Made by a program: the position numbers and the translations under genes. A stretch of 64,000 bases of DNA from positions 135,162,749 to 135,226,748 of the forward strand of contig CM077011.1 in assembly GCA_039090855.1 (NCBI GenBank), read 5' to 3'. The notes under the pieces are model-generated. The model made no database searches. It saw only the letters and a list, made by a program, of their open reading frames with translations, and had not been told where the DNA came from. Each line of letters starts with the position of its first letter. Position 1 is the first letter of the stretch. The stretch is from Macrothele yani. Taxonomy: Eukaryota > Arthropoda > Arachnida > Araneae > Macrothelidae. Of this stretch, positions 1 through 10,330 are shown one piece after another.

Positions 1-66
1 GTAAAAAGTCCTAGAAAAAAAGTCCGAAACTGTTGAAAAACGCGGAAAAAAAAGTCCGAGACTGTT

Positions 67-434
67 TATAACGAAGCAAATTTCTCCGTCATTTCTGTCC
101 ACGCCAGGATTCGAACCCTGATCCCCTCATTCCGGAATAAGTCACTCTACCAATTGAGCTACGCGGACGTTTTGTTCTGATTCCTATCTGCCTTTATGTC
201 GTGTGCATCCTTCGGGCAGGTACGTCACATCTCCTGGTACGTTACATCATCTCCGTCTTATTTTTTTTTTTTTTTTTTTCGAAGTGCCGGAGAAGGGATT
301 CTCTTATTTTTCCTATCTCGCGGTGTGGAAAAAACATCACACCAATGCGATATTTTGAACGGTCGGGTCGGGTCATCCGGATAGTTCGGGCGCCATTATA
401 ACGAAGTAAATTTCTACGTCATTTCTGTCCACGC
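67..434. repeat. 38-bp direct repeat (67-104 and 397-434) containing a tRNA-like 3' end
   Basis: The two 38-base copies differ at two positions. Each ends with the bases that form the 3' acceptor strand of the tRNA-like sequence at 97-168. The second copy stops exactly where homology to the viral ATPase gene begins (435). The DNA between the copies has a poly-T run near 253-279 and no recognisable gene. This looks like a duplication made when the viral fragment joined the tRNA-like locus, but the mechanism is inferred. Confidence 0.75.
97..168 (-). tRNA. tRNA-like sequence, probably a decayed tRNA gene or tRNA pseudogene
   Basis: Read on the minus strand it has the canonical 72-nt layout: a 7-bp acceptor stem (one G-T pair), a D arm with the GCTC..GAGT pattern, and a TTCGAAT T loop with matching B-box. 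The anticodon arm is imperfect. It folds either with a six-base loop or with mismatches, so the isotype cannot be fixed (CCG is possible), and the T stem has one mismatch. No CCA is encoded, as expected in eukaryotes. It sits about 270 bp outside viral copy A, and its 3' end is duplicated at that element's edge. Confidence 0.45.
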
Positions 435-717
435 GTTCTTCCTTTCACATAGTCACGGAAATTGGAGGGAGGCCTTCCACAAATGTCACGTTTTCTATTT
501 CATCATACAATGTTTGGTGAACCCCGTAGAACCACACCACATGTTCGGGAGGGGGAGATATAACTTTCGCTTGATGCTGAAGTAAACGTTTTACAAACTG
601 AGTCTTCCCACAGCCAGCAGGGCCCGCTATCAGAGCAGTGAAAGGATGTTGTAGTCTGGGCACTTCCATGTTGTCAACTGAAGTCATTAAAAAAGGTACA
701 AAATAATTTAAAGACAC
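435..717 (-). pseudogene. A32/FtsK-HerA-type genome packaging ATPase, truncated (copy A)
   Basis: The N-terminal third of a viral DNA-packaging ATPase, which would pump the genome into the capsid. The Walker A motif (GPAGCGKTQF) is intact, and the following segment VVWFYGVHQ matches the copy B gene at 30962-31600. The frame is open through this part, but at 435 the homology ends abruptly against the duplicated tRNA-like 3' end. Walker B and the C-terminal half are absent. It lies just downstream of the protease gene in late-module order. Non-functional. Confidence 0.85.
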
Positions 718-745
718 ATAAAGTAGATTTCAATCAATTTTTATT

Positions 746-1221
746 TTAAATTCTGAATTTTGATTCAATTCGAAATTTATTTCGAACGAAATGAAAGACA
801 CGCAGGTCGTTTGTTTCAGATTTCCATCCAAAATTTCTTACAATAGAGTACAAGCTTTTTCCGCGACATCTAGAATACAAGAAGAAAATACAATATTGTC
901 CACATACGGCTGTAAACGAACTTTGAAGAGGCACTTCATTCAATTTAACAGTATCCAACTTGGAGGCAAATCTGGCAATAGGTCCTTGAAAATATTCTGG
1001 AGAATGTCCGAAAGAATAAAAAATTCCATTGTTTTTGGGTTTGGTATGTACATAGCCAACCAGTGTTTTCCAGGATTTCCATATCGATCCGTATTCACAA
1101 CAATACATGCTGGGAACTTCACAATTCTCTTGGGAAGTCTGTCACAGGCAAACACTCCGAGGAAGGACCGTTGTGTCACGTGATCTTGCTTTAGGGTCTT
1201 TACAATTTGAACACTGTTCAT
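746..1221 (-). pseudogene. Adenain-like (C5-type) cysteine protease, frameshifted (copy A)
   Basis: A virion maturation protease of the adenovirus protease/Ulp1 fold, expected to cleave capsid and core precursors. The catalytic His is in GKHWLAMY and the Gln/Cys region is in LQSSF and VCGQYC. The likely start at 1221 follows directly after the capsid stop at 1226. The first half (His) and second half (Cys) are in different frames. The break lies in a T run at about 1014-1020, where copy A has six T and copy B seven. The acidic catalytic position beside this run is unclear. In copy A a single homopolymer base separates the two halves, so assembly error is possible. Confidence 0.85.
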
Positions 1222-1225
1222 TTCT

Positions 1226-1590
1226 TCAATTGGAGAAATCACAAAGAATGTTTCTGGACTTTGAAATTTCAATAATGTTTTGGAACTCTGCGTAGATTAG
1301 CACAGAAATGGTTTTTACTAAAGCTTTTCCAAATTTGATTTCCACTCTTAAATTTCCTTGTTGGATCAGGTTCATATGCCCTCCATCACACAGGTCCGGA
1401 CTGAGATTGAATGCATAAAGAGTGTATCCCTTGGAAAATTCATCTCGATCGATATATATTCCACAATCTTGGCCCAGTTTCTCGGTTCCTTGAAATAGAC
1501 TATGGAAAGAACGAATTGTGCTGCCCTTTTCGAAATTGGGTTCTAGAGGTTTACGAGGAACTGACTGTCCGTCAACGTACACGGCGATAA
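1226..1590 (-). pseudogene. Major capsid protein, C-terminal fragment (copy A)
   Basis: The C-terminal part of a double-jelly-roll (hexon-like) major capsid protein of the family annotated in animals as F54H12.2-like. It aligns almost residue for residue with 32149-32520 of copy B, including the segment RSFHSLFQGTEKLGQD and the terminus RNILCDFSN. It begins at the left target duplication of the foldback element. The other part of the gene is at 4786-5547. The protease follows with almost no spacing. Dead by insertion. Confidence 0.85.
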
Positions 1591-1605
1591 GGTATGAGGA
1601 AAGAA

Positions 1606-1800
1606 TGCCCACGGAAAAAACGCCCACGGAAAAAACGCCCACGGAAAAATCGCCCACGGAAAAAACGCCCACGGAAAAAACGCCCACGGAAAAAACGCCC
1701 ACTTTTCGAAAGTAGGAAAAAACGCCCACGGAAAAAACGCCCACTTTTCGAAAGTAGGAAAAAACGCCCACAGACAAAATGCTCACGGGAAAAATATGTG
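1606..1800. repeat. 14-15-bp minisatellite in the left foldback arm
   Basis: About ten units of the form ACGGAAAAAACGCCC, two of them separated by a linker with TTTTCGAAAGTAGG. The right arm (4672-4785) has the same units in reverse complement but fewer of them, so copy number is asymmetric. By chance the units read as repetitive peptides in several frames. These are not genes. Confidence 0.9.
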
Positions 1801-2344
1801 ATCGACTGATAAGTTTATATGTCTGTTATAAACGGTGTTCGGACAACTGGTCACAGACTGCTGGTCAAAAAACCGTTAGGGGTCATATAAAAATTGCGGT
1901 TTCTTGGCCACCTCACCTACATAACGAAAATGGGTGTAGGAGAATTGGCCACAGGACAACTGGCCACAAAAGTTCAGGGGTGGGAGTGGGGTAAGTATTA
2001 TCGATTTTTGGCCTACATTGAGAATTGAATTAGGAACTCCAAACAAATTTCGAGAAAACGTTCTATGTAAGCCAAGCGAGAATTACAGCATAATTCATGT
2101 ATGTTCGGAAAAGGACCCTAAGGTGGGATTTTTTAATAACGCTGCACTTTTACGTAGGTACTAAATATTTACATAACATGTCAAGTTTGCAATATTTTTC
2201 TTTTACTTAATTAATTCACAGGCGAAGAAAAAAGTGTTGAATAGGCTTAGGCCTACGGCCTATTACTTAATTAATGGATTGAATGTATGGTGCATAAGTA
2301 GAAGCGCAATATTATTGACAATTAATACAGACATTTGACGTGGA

Positions 2345-2460
2345 ATAGGAATAGCTGTGGTGCAGTGGAAGCATATCCGGCGCGTAACTGGAAGACCCTG
2401 AGTTCGATTCCTGGTGGCAGCCACTGAGAATTTTTCCGTGACTCACTTATAAACGTGGAA
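2345..2460 (+). repeat. tRNA-derived SINE-like sequence
   Basis: An A-box-like TGTGGTGCAGTGG and a B-box GAGTTCGATTCCT are separated by about 40 bases, as in tRNA promoters, followed by a tail not related to the main SINE family of this window. It lies in the interior of the foldback element. The rest of 1935-3320 is AT-rich with no gene that I recognise. Confidence 0.5.
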
Positions 2461-3321
2461 AGAGCGATGACTTCTGTTTGATTATTGACAATACTTGTTA
2501 TGTAAATTTTACGAATATGGGAATGACGGAACGAAAACTTTTAGGAGGGCCTAAACGTTAGTCCTAATATTATTTTCTGCCTGAGTAATACCGCAATATT
2601 AATAATTTGATGTGTTACGTAAACGTTATGAATATAACATCGTTAGAATAAAAACTGTTAAATAGGCCAAGGCCTAGGACTTATGACTTAAGGGCCGCGG
2701 GTGGCCTAGTGAAGAACCAAATAAGATTGTTAACTTTCAACTTACTACTGTAGAGTAGCTACTTTCTTAAAAAATTCCAGTTCGGCTTTACTGTAATAAA
2801 TTTATGACTATTCTTATTTTTTAAAGTAAGGTCTTAATTTTTATAAAACTATGCATGTTTGTTATTTAACTATATCAATTAAAAGGGAAATAATTAAGAA
2901 GTCAGATTATTTTATTTATAAATACTTTTAAAGTATAATGCATTTAATTGTAAAAGCGATTTTCGTAAAAGGCGCAATGTACAGATATAACTTTGTGTAA
3001 TGTGCTTTCTTACCACTCTTGTCTCTTTTGGAAATCCTCTTTTGTATACGGCGAGCGGAGGGGGGGCATCTGTCTTTCGTCAAAATGGTGCTTTGCAGCT
3101 GCAGCTGGAACGTTTGCTAGCGACCGCTCCCCAAATAACAAGCGATATATTTCATTTAAATTTATCGGTTGGCCACCGGTCGGGGTGTGTCTTCCCCGTG
3201 AGTAGTATAATCTCAAGTTACAGGCATACTTCTTTTCTTCCCAGTGTAAAGAAAAAAAATACGCACTCATAGCTTCCTGGGAGTTTTCCAAAGGACAACT
3301 AAAACAGCTAATTTCTACATG

Positions 3322-3400
3322 ATGGGTGTAGGAGAACTGGCCACCGGAGAACTGGCCACAAAAATTTTAAGGGGCCGTATAAAAATAACGTTTTTGACCG
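3322..3400. repeat. Internal foldback-end-like motif
   Basis: Two units of GGAGAACTGGCCAC are followed by a stretch (AAGGGGCCGTATAAAAAT) that reappears in reverse complement at about 18000-18035. A related motif in direct orientation is at 1935-1985. It marks either an older foldback element captured inside the larger one, or a subterminal module of the same family. Confidence 0.65.
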
Positions 3401-3589
3401 CTTCGTGCCCACAATCCCCAGAGGTTGGTAATCAGAGTCATATATAGTTTCCGTAATTTCGTCTTTTCTTAATTGCGATAATTAATGTAATTCTTTAGAA
3501 GAAATGTTTATGATCTACATCTGAGCAAAAGATTTAAGGGTTTTCAAACTACAAGTCTGCAAATTATCTGAGCGCATGTGCTGACTCAG

Positions 3590-4225
3590 GAAACCTGTCG
3601 GGGGGGGTTATATCAAAACTGTAAGATTTGAAAAATGTATCGTCCCATCGGGAGAGTTTCAGCATTTACAAGCTACAGCTGGACAGATTATTTGAGGGCA
3701 CGTGCCTACTCAGCAAACCTGGGGGTGGGTGGGGTGGGGTGGGGTGGGGTGGTTATATGATAATTGTGAATTATATAGAATTTCTTGTCCGACCCGGAGA
3801 TTTTCATCATTCACATGCCTTCAGATAATGTGTCGAGTTGTAGCTGCTAATTGCCGAGAATCTCCCGATCGGACGAGAAATTGTTCATATTTTACAATTT
3901 TGGTATTACCCCCCTCCCCCTCTTCGCCGACAGGTTTCCAGAGAGTGACATGCGCTAAGAAAATTTGTCGAGTTGCAGTTTCTAAATGCTGAAGATCTCC
4001 AGATCGGAAGAGAAATCTTGATATTTTACGATTTTGGTATTACCTCTCCCCTCCCCGACTAGTTTCCTGAGGCAGCAAATACCCTCAGATAATTCGACGT
4101 GTTGTAGCTTGTAAACGCTGGAAATCTCCCGATCGGACCAGAAATTCTTTATATTTCATATTTTAGATTTTAAGCACCCCCTCCCCAGACAAATTCCCTG
4201 GGTTTGCACATACTCGCAGAGAATT
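3590..4225. repeat. Diverged monomers of the ~130-bp satellite
   Basis: About five units carry the recurring signature of the 15.2-17.9 kb array: GCTGAAAATCTCCCGATCGGA-type core, AGAAATT then TATTTCA/TATTTTA, a C- or G-rich run, then a GTTTGC/TTTCC motif. Most units run in the same direction as in the large array. They lie inside the foldback element between the internal motif and the right arm. Confidence 0.8.
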
Positions 4226-4785
4226 TTTTTATTTGTAGTTTCTAGAAAAATATTGTACAGCAGTTGGATTGAAGACAACGGTGAATCATTAGTATGTTTT
4301 TAAATAACTGTTGCATAAGACTACCACGGCTTTCAGGCCAACACCATACAACCTCTACAGTCCATCAGTGCAATCCGAACTTTCCTCTCGTATTTGTAAG
4401 GTTTGCAGAAAATATTTTACACATCAAATTATTAATATTGCGGTATTACTCAGGCAGAAAATAATATTAGTACTAACGTTCAGGCCCTTCTAAAAGTTTT
4501 CATTCCGTCATTCCCATATTCGCGTTATGTAGGTGAGGTGGCCTAGAAACCGCAATTTTTATATGACCCCTAACGGTTTTTTGGCCAGCAGTCTGTGACT
4601 AGTTGTCCGAACACCGTTTATAACAGACATAAAAACTTATCAGTCAAACACATATTTTTCCCGTGAGCATTTTGTCTGTGGGCGATTTTTCCGTGGGCGT
4701 TTTTTCCTACTTTCGAGAAGTGGGCGTTTTTTCCGTGGGCGATTTTTCCGTGGGCGTTTTTTCCGTGGGCATTCTTTCATGCAAT

Positions 4786-5547
4786 CGGCGATAAAGTTAA
4801 CATCATAATGCTTAAATTCAAAAGCGTTAGATTTATATGTACCATTAAAAGCATCGTTATCGACACATCCAATAATCAGTCTTTTGGGCATTTGTCCTAG
4901 GAATACGTTGTCTTGCACGAAGGACATACTTCCTTGAGAGACGGAATACACTTTGCATAAAACACGATCAATAGGATACTTGGCGGGAGATTTTTTCTAA
5001 AGCTTTTGCATGGCCGATGGCAACTCCGGGTTGACTTTCAATTTTCTCACAAAAATGGAGGCGTGTTCGATGAGAACTCTGTAATTGGGGGCCTCTGAGG
5101 AGGAAACGAGGCACAAATCAGGTTTATTTCGAACCAGTTTAATTTTCACGTCCACTAAATTGAGAAGCAGTCTGTTTTGAAAAAATAAATCACAGTGCAA
5201 GGTTCCAATCATGTCAAACGTTTTGCTGTCTTTCACGAGCTCATAGCGTTGATGTAATCCTTTGTTTGTTGCAGCATTCGTGGGATTAATTTCGTTCAGA
5301 TGTCCGGCTGTATCCTTGTAAAACCCTTCGCATGCTAAATAGGATTTCTTTGCGTCTTCGCCATAATTTAATAGAGTTTCAATATATGCTCTGTGAGGAT
5401 ACATGTCGCTCGAGGACGAAATCACTCTTTCGTTTAAACTAGCATCAATTTGGGAAAACAGAGAATGAAGAAAACAGTTTATGGGCCCCACGGGCTCTTT
5501 GTCAGCCATGACGGAATTGTCAGCTTTCACAATTTTAATTTTTACGT
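4786..5547 (-). pseudogene. Major capsid protein, N-terminal/middle fragment (copy A)
   Basis: The middle part of the hexon-like capsid gene, matching copy B at about 32520-33262, including LHSLFSQIDASLNERVISSSS and the segment GTLHCDLFFQNRLLL, which is in frame here (copy B has a frameshift there). A one-base homopolymer difference near 4990 breaks the frame before the piece that ends at the foldback insertion. At 5547 capsid sequence stops and integrase downstream sequence begins, so the first ~65 codons and start are missing. Dead. Confidence 0.85.
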
Positions 5548-5599
5548 CTCAAATGTCAATTTTGCTTTACTAATCCTCACATGATCACCCACCTGAAAT

Positions 5600-6322
5600 T
5601 TATAGGACTGTTTTTTCCTTCTTGAGATCACCATACAGATTGAGAAACACTTGCTTTTCATTATCTTTGTTTACATCTACAGGTTTCATTTTTATACTTC
5701 GATGGGGGGAATGGTTGTAACTGTGAACTAAATCGTTGAGCACGTCTACGAATTTAAACATATTTTGACTTGTAAAGTATCGCACCATGCGAGTTTTGAG
5801 CGTGCGATTGAATCTCTCCACAACACTTGCTTTTGTCTCGTTGTTCGTTGTAAAGAAATGCACACCGTGTTGTGTTAAAAACCTTTGAAACTCTTTGTTC
5901 TTAAATTCAGTTCCTTTGTCTGTTTGAAGTTTTACTGGTTTTCTATCTTGGAAAATCTGGGAAAATGCTTGAACGATATGGGACCCTGACTTTTGCTTTA
6001 AGGGAATCGCCCATGCATATTTGGAAAATATGTCAATGCATCTTAACAAGTAACGAAATCCATCGTTATATTGACTCAAACTGGAGACATCAGCTAGGTC
6101 TGCTTGGAACTGTTGTCCTATTTCATTCACCATCACTCTATTTCTCGGAAAATGTCGTCTCACCGGCTTGTGAAGGGTGTAAGTTTTCTCCCCCTTCAAC
6201 CATTTCATGACGTCTTTTTTCTTGACGCCTTCTTTTTTGACAGCACGGTATAAAGATTCGAGACCACCTAAACTTCCTACTTTCTGAGTTGTCATATACG
6301 TCTGTTTCATCATTTCGTCCAT
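5600..6322 (-). pseudogene. Retroviral-like DDE integrase core (F54H12.3-like), chromodomain lost (copy A)
   Basis: A 240-codon open frame starting with ATG at 6322. This integrase family (rve-type core) inserts Maverick/adintovirus DNA into chromosomes. The DDE triad is present: D in FQADLADVSS, D in LQTDKGTEF, E in SVVERFNRTLKTRM. The frame is intact through the core, but the internal deletion removed the C-terminal chromodomain that copy B keeps at 34669-34926. It is the best preserved enzyme core of copy A, yet probably not functional without its tail and partner genes. Confidence 0.88.
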
Positions 6323-6508
6323 TACAACAGTTCAACGAGAGACGATCCACCGTAACAGAAAAACTCATGTTCACACAAACTCGATCACAACTCTTAATAA
6401 CGTCCACTCCCCCTCACACACCATTTTAAAAGAAATTCCAAATCCCCTAAAACATTTGAACACCATGAAAAACCATAAATCTTACTCTTTCAAGCATCTT
6501 TTTCCAAT

Positions 6509-6580
6509 TGTTCGATGGTCTAGCGGAAAGAATGTAAGCTTTCTGAACAAAGGACTGGGAGTTCGAACCACTTCTATAAA
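6509..6580 (+). tRNA. tRNA-like relic beside the integrase (copy A)
   Basis: Homologous to the better preserved tRNA-like sequence at 35901-35974 of copy B, at the same position upstream of the integrase. GATGGTCTAGCGG-type D-arm bases and GGGAGTTCGAACC B-box bases are visible. The acceptor stem has decayed on the 3' side. It is a pseudogene that travelled with the viral element. Confidence 0.5.
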
Positions 6581-6990
6581 TAAAAATCACAAAATGGTGT
6601 AAAAAAAAAAGGAAATCAAAACGGTGCTTTTCAGGTTCATCACCAATTCATCAAAAAGGTTAGCAAACATGTAAACTGAACTTTTTTGACACGATTAAAT
6701 CCTCTTTCTCTCAATCCAGAAACTATAAGATGATTCTCCTATTTGTTGAAAACACTTTATTTACAACCATAGAAAAATAAAAATAAATAAAACTAACCTC
6801 TTGTAAAATATTTAATCGTAAAAACTAAACTGAAGAAAATTTATTAAAGAAAAATATAACCTGAAGAAAATTTATGAAAGAAAAAACTGATCTGGTAAAA
6901 ATTTGTTAAATCAGATATTGACTTTTGGAGAAATGATCGTTTAAATTTTTTTACTTTAAGGAAAAATGAACGATTCAAATATTGACTTTT
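6581..6990. other. AT-rich stretch, no gene seen
   Basis: Between the tRNA-like relic and the Helitron remnant there is only AT-rich sequence with short direct repeats (GAAGAAAATTTAT type, about 6830-6900). I see no coding signal. Confidence 0.6.
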
Positions 6991-6999
6991 AGTTGGATG

Positions 7000-9900
7000 G
7001 CATTTCCCGTGTTATTCTATGAGATTTTTGCGATTATAAAAAAAACTCAATCATTGGAATCGTCTTGTCCGGCGGTTCTCACGTTTGCAGCCGAACTGCG
7101 TCGCTTGATAAAATTTCACAGAGGAGAATTCTTGACACAATCTTCTAAAATATTTTGTAACGCTACCACGTGGAACGATGTTGGTTGTTTGGCGGAAATC
7201 TCCACCCAGCACGAAAGTTTTTCCTCAGAATGGACGTACATCATTCATCGCTTCTGGCAGCAACAAATCGATTTTTCTCAATGAGTGTGACGGCAACATT
7301 GATTCCCCATCAATGATGAGATGATTATTAGCCAAGCTTTCCTCAACTTAGACGAATCATTTGATGGCACTTTCATGCTGGAGACAGAAGTTTTGACAGC
7401 TGAAATTGGAATTCTGAATCCACTATGCGACGTTCGACCTCCCTTCAGCAAATCGGCAACGATTCGAGTCATCGCAAAAACCAAAACGCTTGCCTTGCCC
7501 TCGTAAATAGATCATCATTGGGTTGTACATGTAAGTCTTGCCTGATACACCAGGACCGTCGATGAAGAAAAATAAAATTGCTGCTTTGTCGTTGTTCACA
7601 ACAAAGATCATTTTACTGAAAAAGCGCTTAGCATTTGCTGCTTCATCGTCCAAGTTGAAGATGTGACTACGACTGCTTCTGCAAGTCTAAAATTCGTGCA
7701 CTTTGTGCCGTGAATTGGAAAACGATTCCGATTTCTTGAAGTGCTTTTCTTTCAGCAATATGACCATGAAAGTCTCGAATAAAGTCTTCAACAATGAACT
7801 CCGGAAACAGCTGAGTGGAGATGAAGTAGATCGTTTGGCGAAATTGAAGACGCGGATCAGAGTGAATGTCTGTCGCAATTGTCGTGGCATGATGAATTTT
7901 GATGCTTCCTCACAGCAGAGAACTCATCTAGTGTCGTCATCAACCAAGCCATGCGTGATTGCTGCTGTTTTGAAGCTTTCATGAAGAATTCCGGTGACGG
8001 TCTTCAAAACATTGAAGCTCATTGCACCTTGAACATACTGGAGCAGCAGCCGCAAATTAAATCGTTCATAATTCTTAGGGCTAACACTGTACATTCGATA
8101 CAAACTTGTTCCTTTCACGCTGCCTCTTTTTTCAGGTACTGAACTTTTGATCGTAAACATAATGATATGGCAACTCCGAGTAGCTTCATCAGTCGCGTTA
8201 AGCTGGAACCAATCTAACAGCTGTGTTTTTTCTGCCGTCTGCTCACAGTGCTGCCTGACCTTGGAATTAAGCTAATTGTTCATTTGGAAGATGAATGACA
8301 AGGCGATGAACTGCATGTGGCCGATCGTGCATGGGGTTCTCCAGAAATCTCCACATCGCTTTAGGCGCAGACACAAAGCTCGCATCGATATACTGGCTAA
8401 TCTCGCAGCGAGGTACTGGATAACCTCGTCATAAATCACATTAGCTTGCGCACCAACATCATGGAATTCAACTGCAGCTTTGTTGTAACCTTTGTAAATG
8501 TACTTAAAGATATATTTAATGGCTTTGATTGACTGTCATGATTCAGCATTCTCATGACAATTGAATTTCTTAGCCAAAACTTTGTTGTAAAGAAGGCACA
8601 ACAAAGCAATTATTGGCGGTAAAATTCCGGATTTCAACTTGAACGCCTTTGCGACGTCTGTACAGCGGGTAGCCATTGACATCAGTGATCATGTGAGGTT
8701 TTAACTGCTTCGAAACTTCTTTATGAACTCCTTGTTAGCCATGCAATGTGCTTTTGGATTCAAAGTGCCACATGGGTCATGAATCATTGTTCGAATGACG
8801 CTTTAGTGAAGTTTCGGCTCTACTCGACGATCAGTAATATCAGCACAAACGTATCGAGCTACTTTTTCAGCTGTGTCAATTTCCTAATCATCTCCAAGAA
8901 CGATCAAGATGTGTGCGTGAGGCAGTGTTCATTTTTGAAACTCGATTGTGTACACTAAAGCTTTCACATGTCCAAAAGCGCCATTCTTAGTGATGTCTTC
9001 GAGGAGAGCTTTTAAGTTTTATACTGAATGCGGTGCTACTAAATATGGACGACCGGAAGGCGGATGCAAATTGAGAAAATGGTGGCAGATTTTTCTGAAT
9101 CTCTGGCCAATTCGGATTGCATGCTATGGTCCCAAATAGATCAGGTCTGCTAAATTTAGAGACAATGCCATGGCATCGTGATACGTTTCACTCATGTTGC
9201 GAGGCGAACCTTGAAATGAGGATGGAAAAATCAAGGCACGCCCAACGTTCACTCCTCTTCAATCAGCAACGTCATTCAAATGAACCATTAAGTCTCCATA
9301 TTGCTCGACTAGCAAACGGACTTGCTGACTGCTGATATAGTTCACGTTGTTGCTTTCAACTTGAAAATAAGAAGCTACAGCACACTGCTGGAACAACTTT
9401 CCTCCGTGTAAAATTGGATTGAAGCGGTTAACTCTACGGTTGTTTGCGATACCTTCCATTGCAGCATCAATACACGCGCATGCTGTTGATTAGGACGATT
9501 ATGGCGTTGATCTCAATATTTGGTAACCAGCCTGCTTCACCGAACGGATAAAACGACATATAAATCATTGGGTTCAGATGAGGACTCAAAATGTTGAGCT
9601 TGATGAGTAGTTGCTGGGAATTTCGAGAAGAAATTCAAAAGTCGCGCTCAAATGGTGGTTCACCGTCAGCTGACAGGGAAATCATGGTGATCTCATCAAC
9701 CATAGGAAGATTGTAGCGTCTGCGGTCATTGGCAATTTATGGTCTTCATCAGCAGCTCTTTTCTTTTCATCAATTTCAACTTCTCGCAGCATGCGATAAG
9801 CGTGAGCATGCACATTGTTACGACGAATTACCTCATCCAAGAAAGCTACGATATCAGGATTACGTTGCTAATTCCCTGGATGATTTATACGCTGTTGATT

Positions 9901-10330
9901 TGCCAAGCCTGAGTCAATAACATGAAGCTCAGCATAAAAGCAATTGCTGTCTTCACTGGTATTCATCTATCCTGTTTGATGATAGATCTGTCTGTGAACT
10001 CTGAAGATTTAGAGACCGTTTTCTGCAACGTGAGAAAATTTGTGCGCCCAACGATATGAAACTTAAGGCGCTGTTGAAAGAACTAATATTTTCATTGAAG
10101 TGCCGATAATTTGGATGCTGTCGATTACTTATCATATCCTTCAAATCAGGTGGAAACTCGCGAACTGCTTGGCCTTCATTCTCAAGCAAAACAGTTACTT
10201 TGAAACAGCAATACTTGAGTGTTTTATAATCAGATTTCTCAGCACAAAAATTAATAGAATGGCAGAACTGACAGTAAGAGAGAAATACAATATTAATGGA
10301 ATTTCGGACATTCGACATCATTTTCATATT
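7000..10330 (-). pseudogene. Helitron Rep/PIF1-like helicase, heavily decayed
   Basis: A rolling-circle transposase-helicase reading from about 10330 down to 7000 in many frame-broken pieces. In order: a Cys-containing N-terminal region with a conserved PPDLKDMI..HFNENISSFNSALSF block (about 10000-10200); a Helitron-like-N block (GKLFQQCAVASYFQVE, about 9345-9420); the Rep region with CNPNWPEIQ (about 9080-9130) and the HUH motif LPHAHIL (about 8905); then RLYTVSPK-type sequence (about 8080). The helicase follows with a motif I variant GPGVSGKTY (about 7555) and motif III GGDFRQ (about 7205). Its C-terminus and the Helitron ends are not identified. Numerous stops make it non-functional. Confidence 0.88.

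Larger units (their letters stand above)
1591..4785. mobile_element. Foldback-type DNA transposon with 9-bp target duplication inside the capsid gene
   Basis: It is flanked by CGGCGATAA at 1582-1590 and 4786-4794. The undisturbed copy B has this site once, so it is a true 9-bp duplication. The ends are inverted: 1591-1930 pairs with 4525-4785 as reverse complement. Each arm has an outer block of 14-15-bp minisatellite units (ACGGAAAAAACGCCC type) and an inner block around 1830-1925 and 4530-4625. Nothing inside encodes a transposase. The interior holds AT-rich DNA, a tRNA-like SINE, a second inverted-repeat-like motif at 3322-3400 and satellite monomers at 3590-4225. Long structured inverted repeats with 9-bp duplications fit foldback/Mutator-like elements. 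Confidence 0.88.
435..6620 (-). mobile_element. Adintovirus/Maverick-like relic, copy A (internally deleted, interrupted)
   Basis: On the minus strand, reading right to left, it holds an integrase, part of the major capsid gene, an adenain-type protease and a packaging ATPase. The order matches copy B (29.9-36.0 kb), with high similarity. Compared with copy B it lacks about 1.7 kb at 5547/5548: the capsid N-terminus, pVI-like gene, penton-like gene and chromodomain. It is truncated at 435 inside the ATPase and split by a foldback element at 1591-4785. No polymerase gene adjoins it. It is a dead, degraded endogenous viral element or Maverick copy. Confidence 0.88.

Noticed and set aside
1594..1809. 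Open frames with KKRPRKKRP- or VGVFSVGVFS-like repetitive peptides
   Set aside because: They are translations of the 15-bp minisatellite of the foldback arm, open in several frames on both strands.
7321..7984. Plus-strand frames over the Helitron region
   Set aside because: They mirror the minus-strand helicase pieces, which carry the recognisable motifs.
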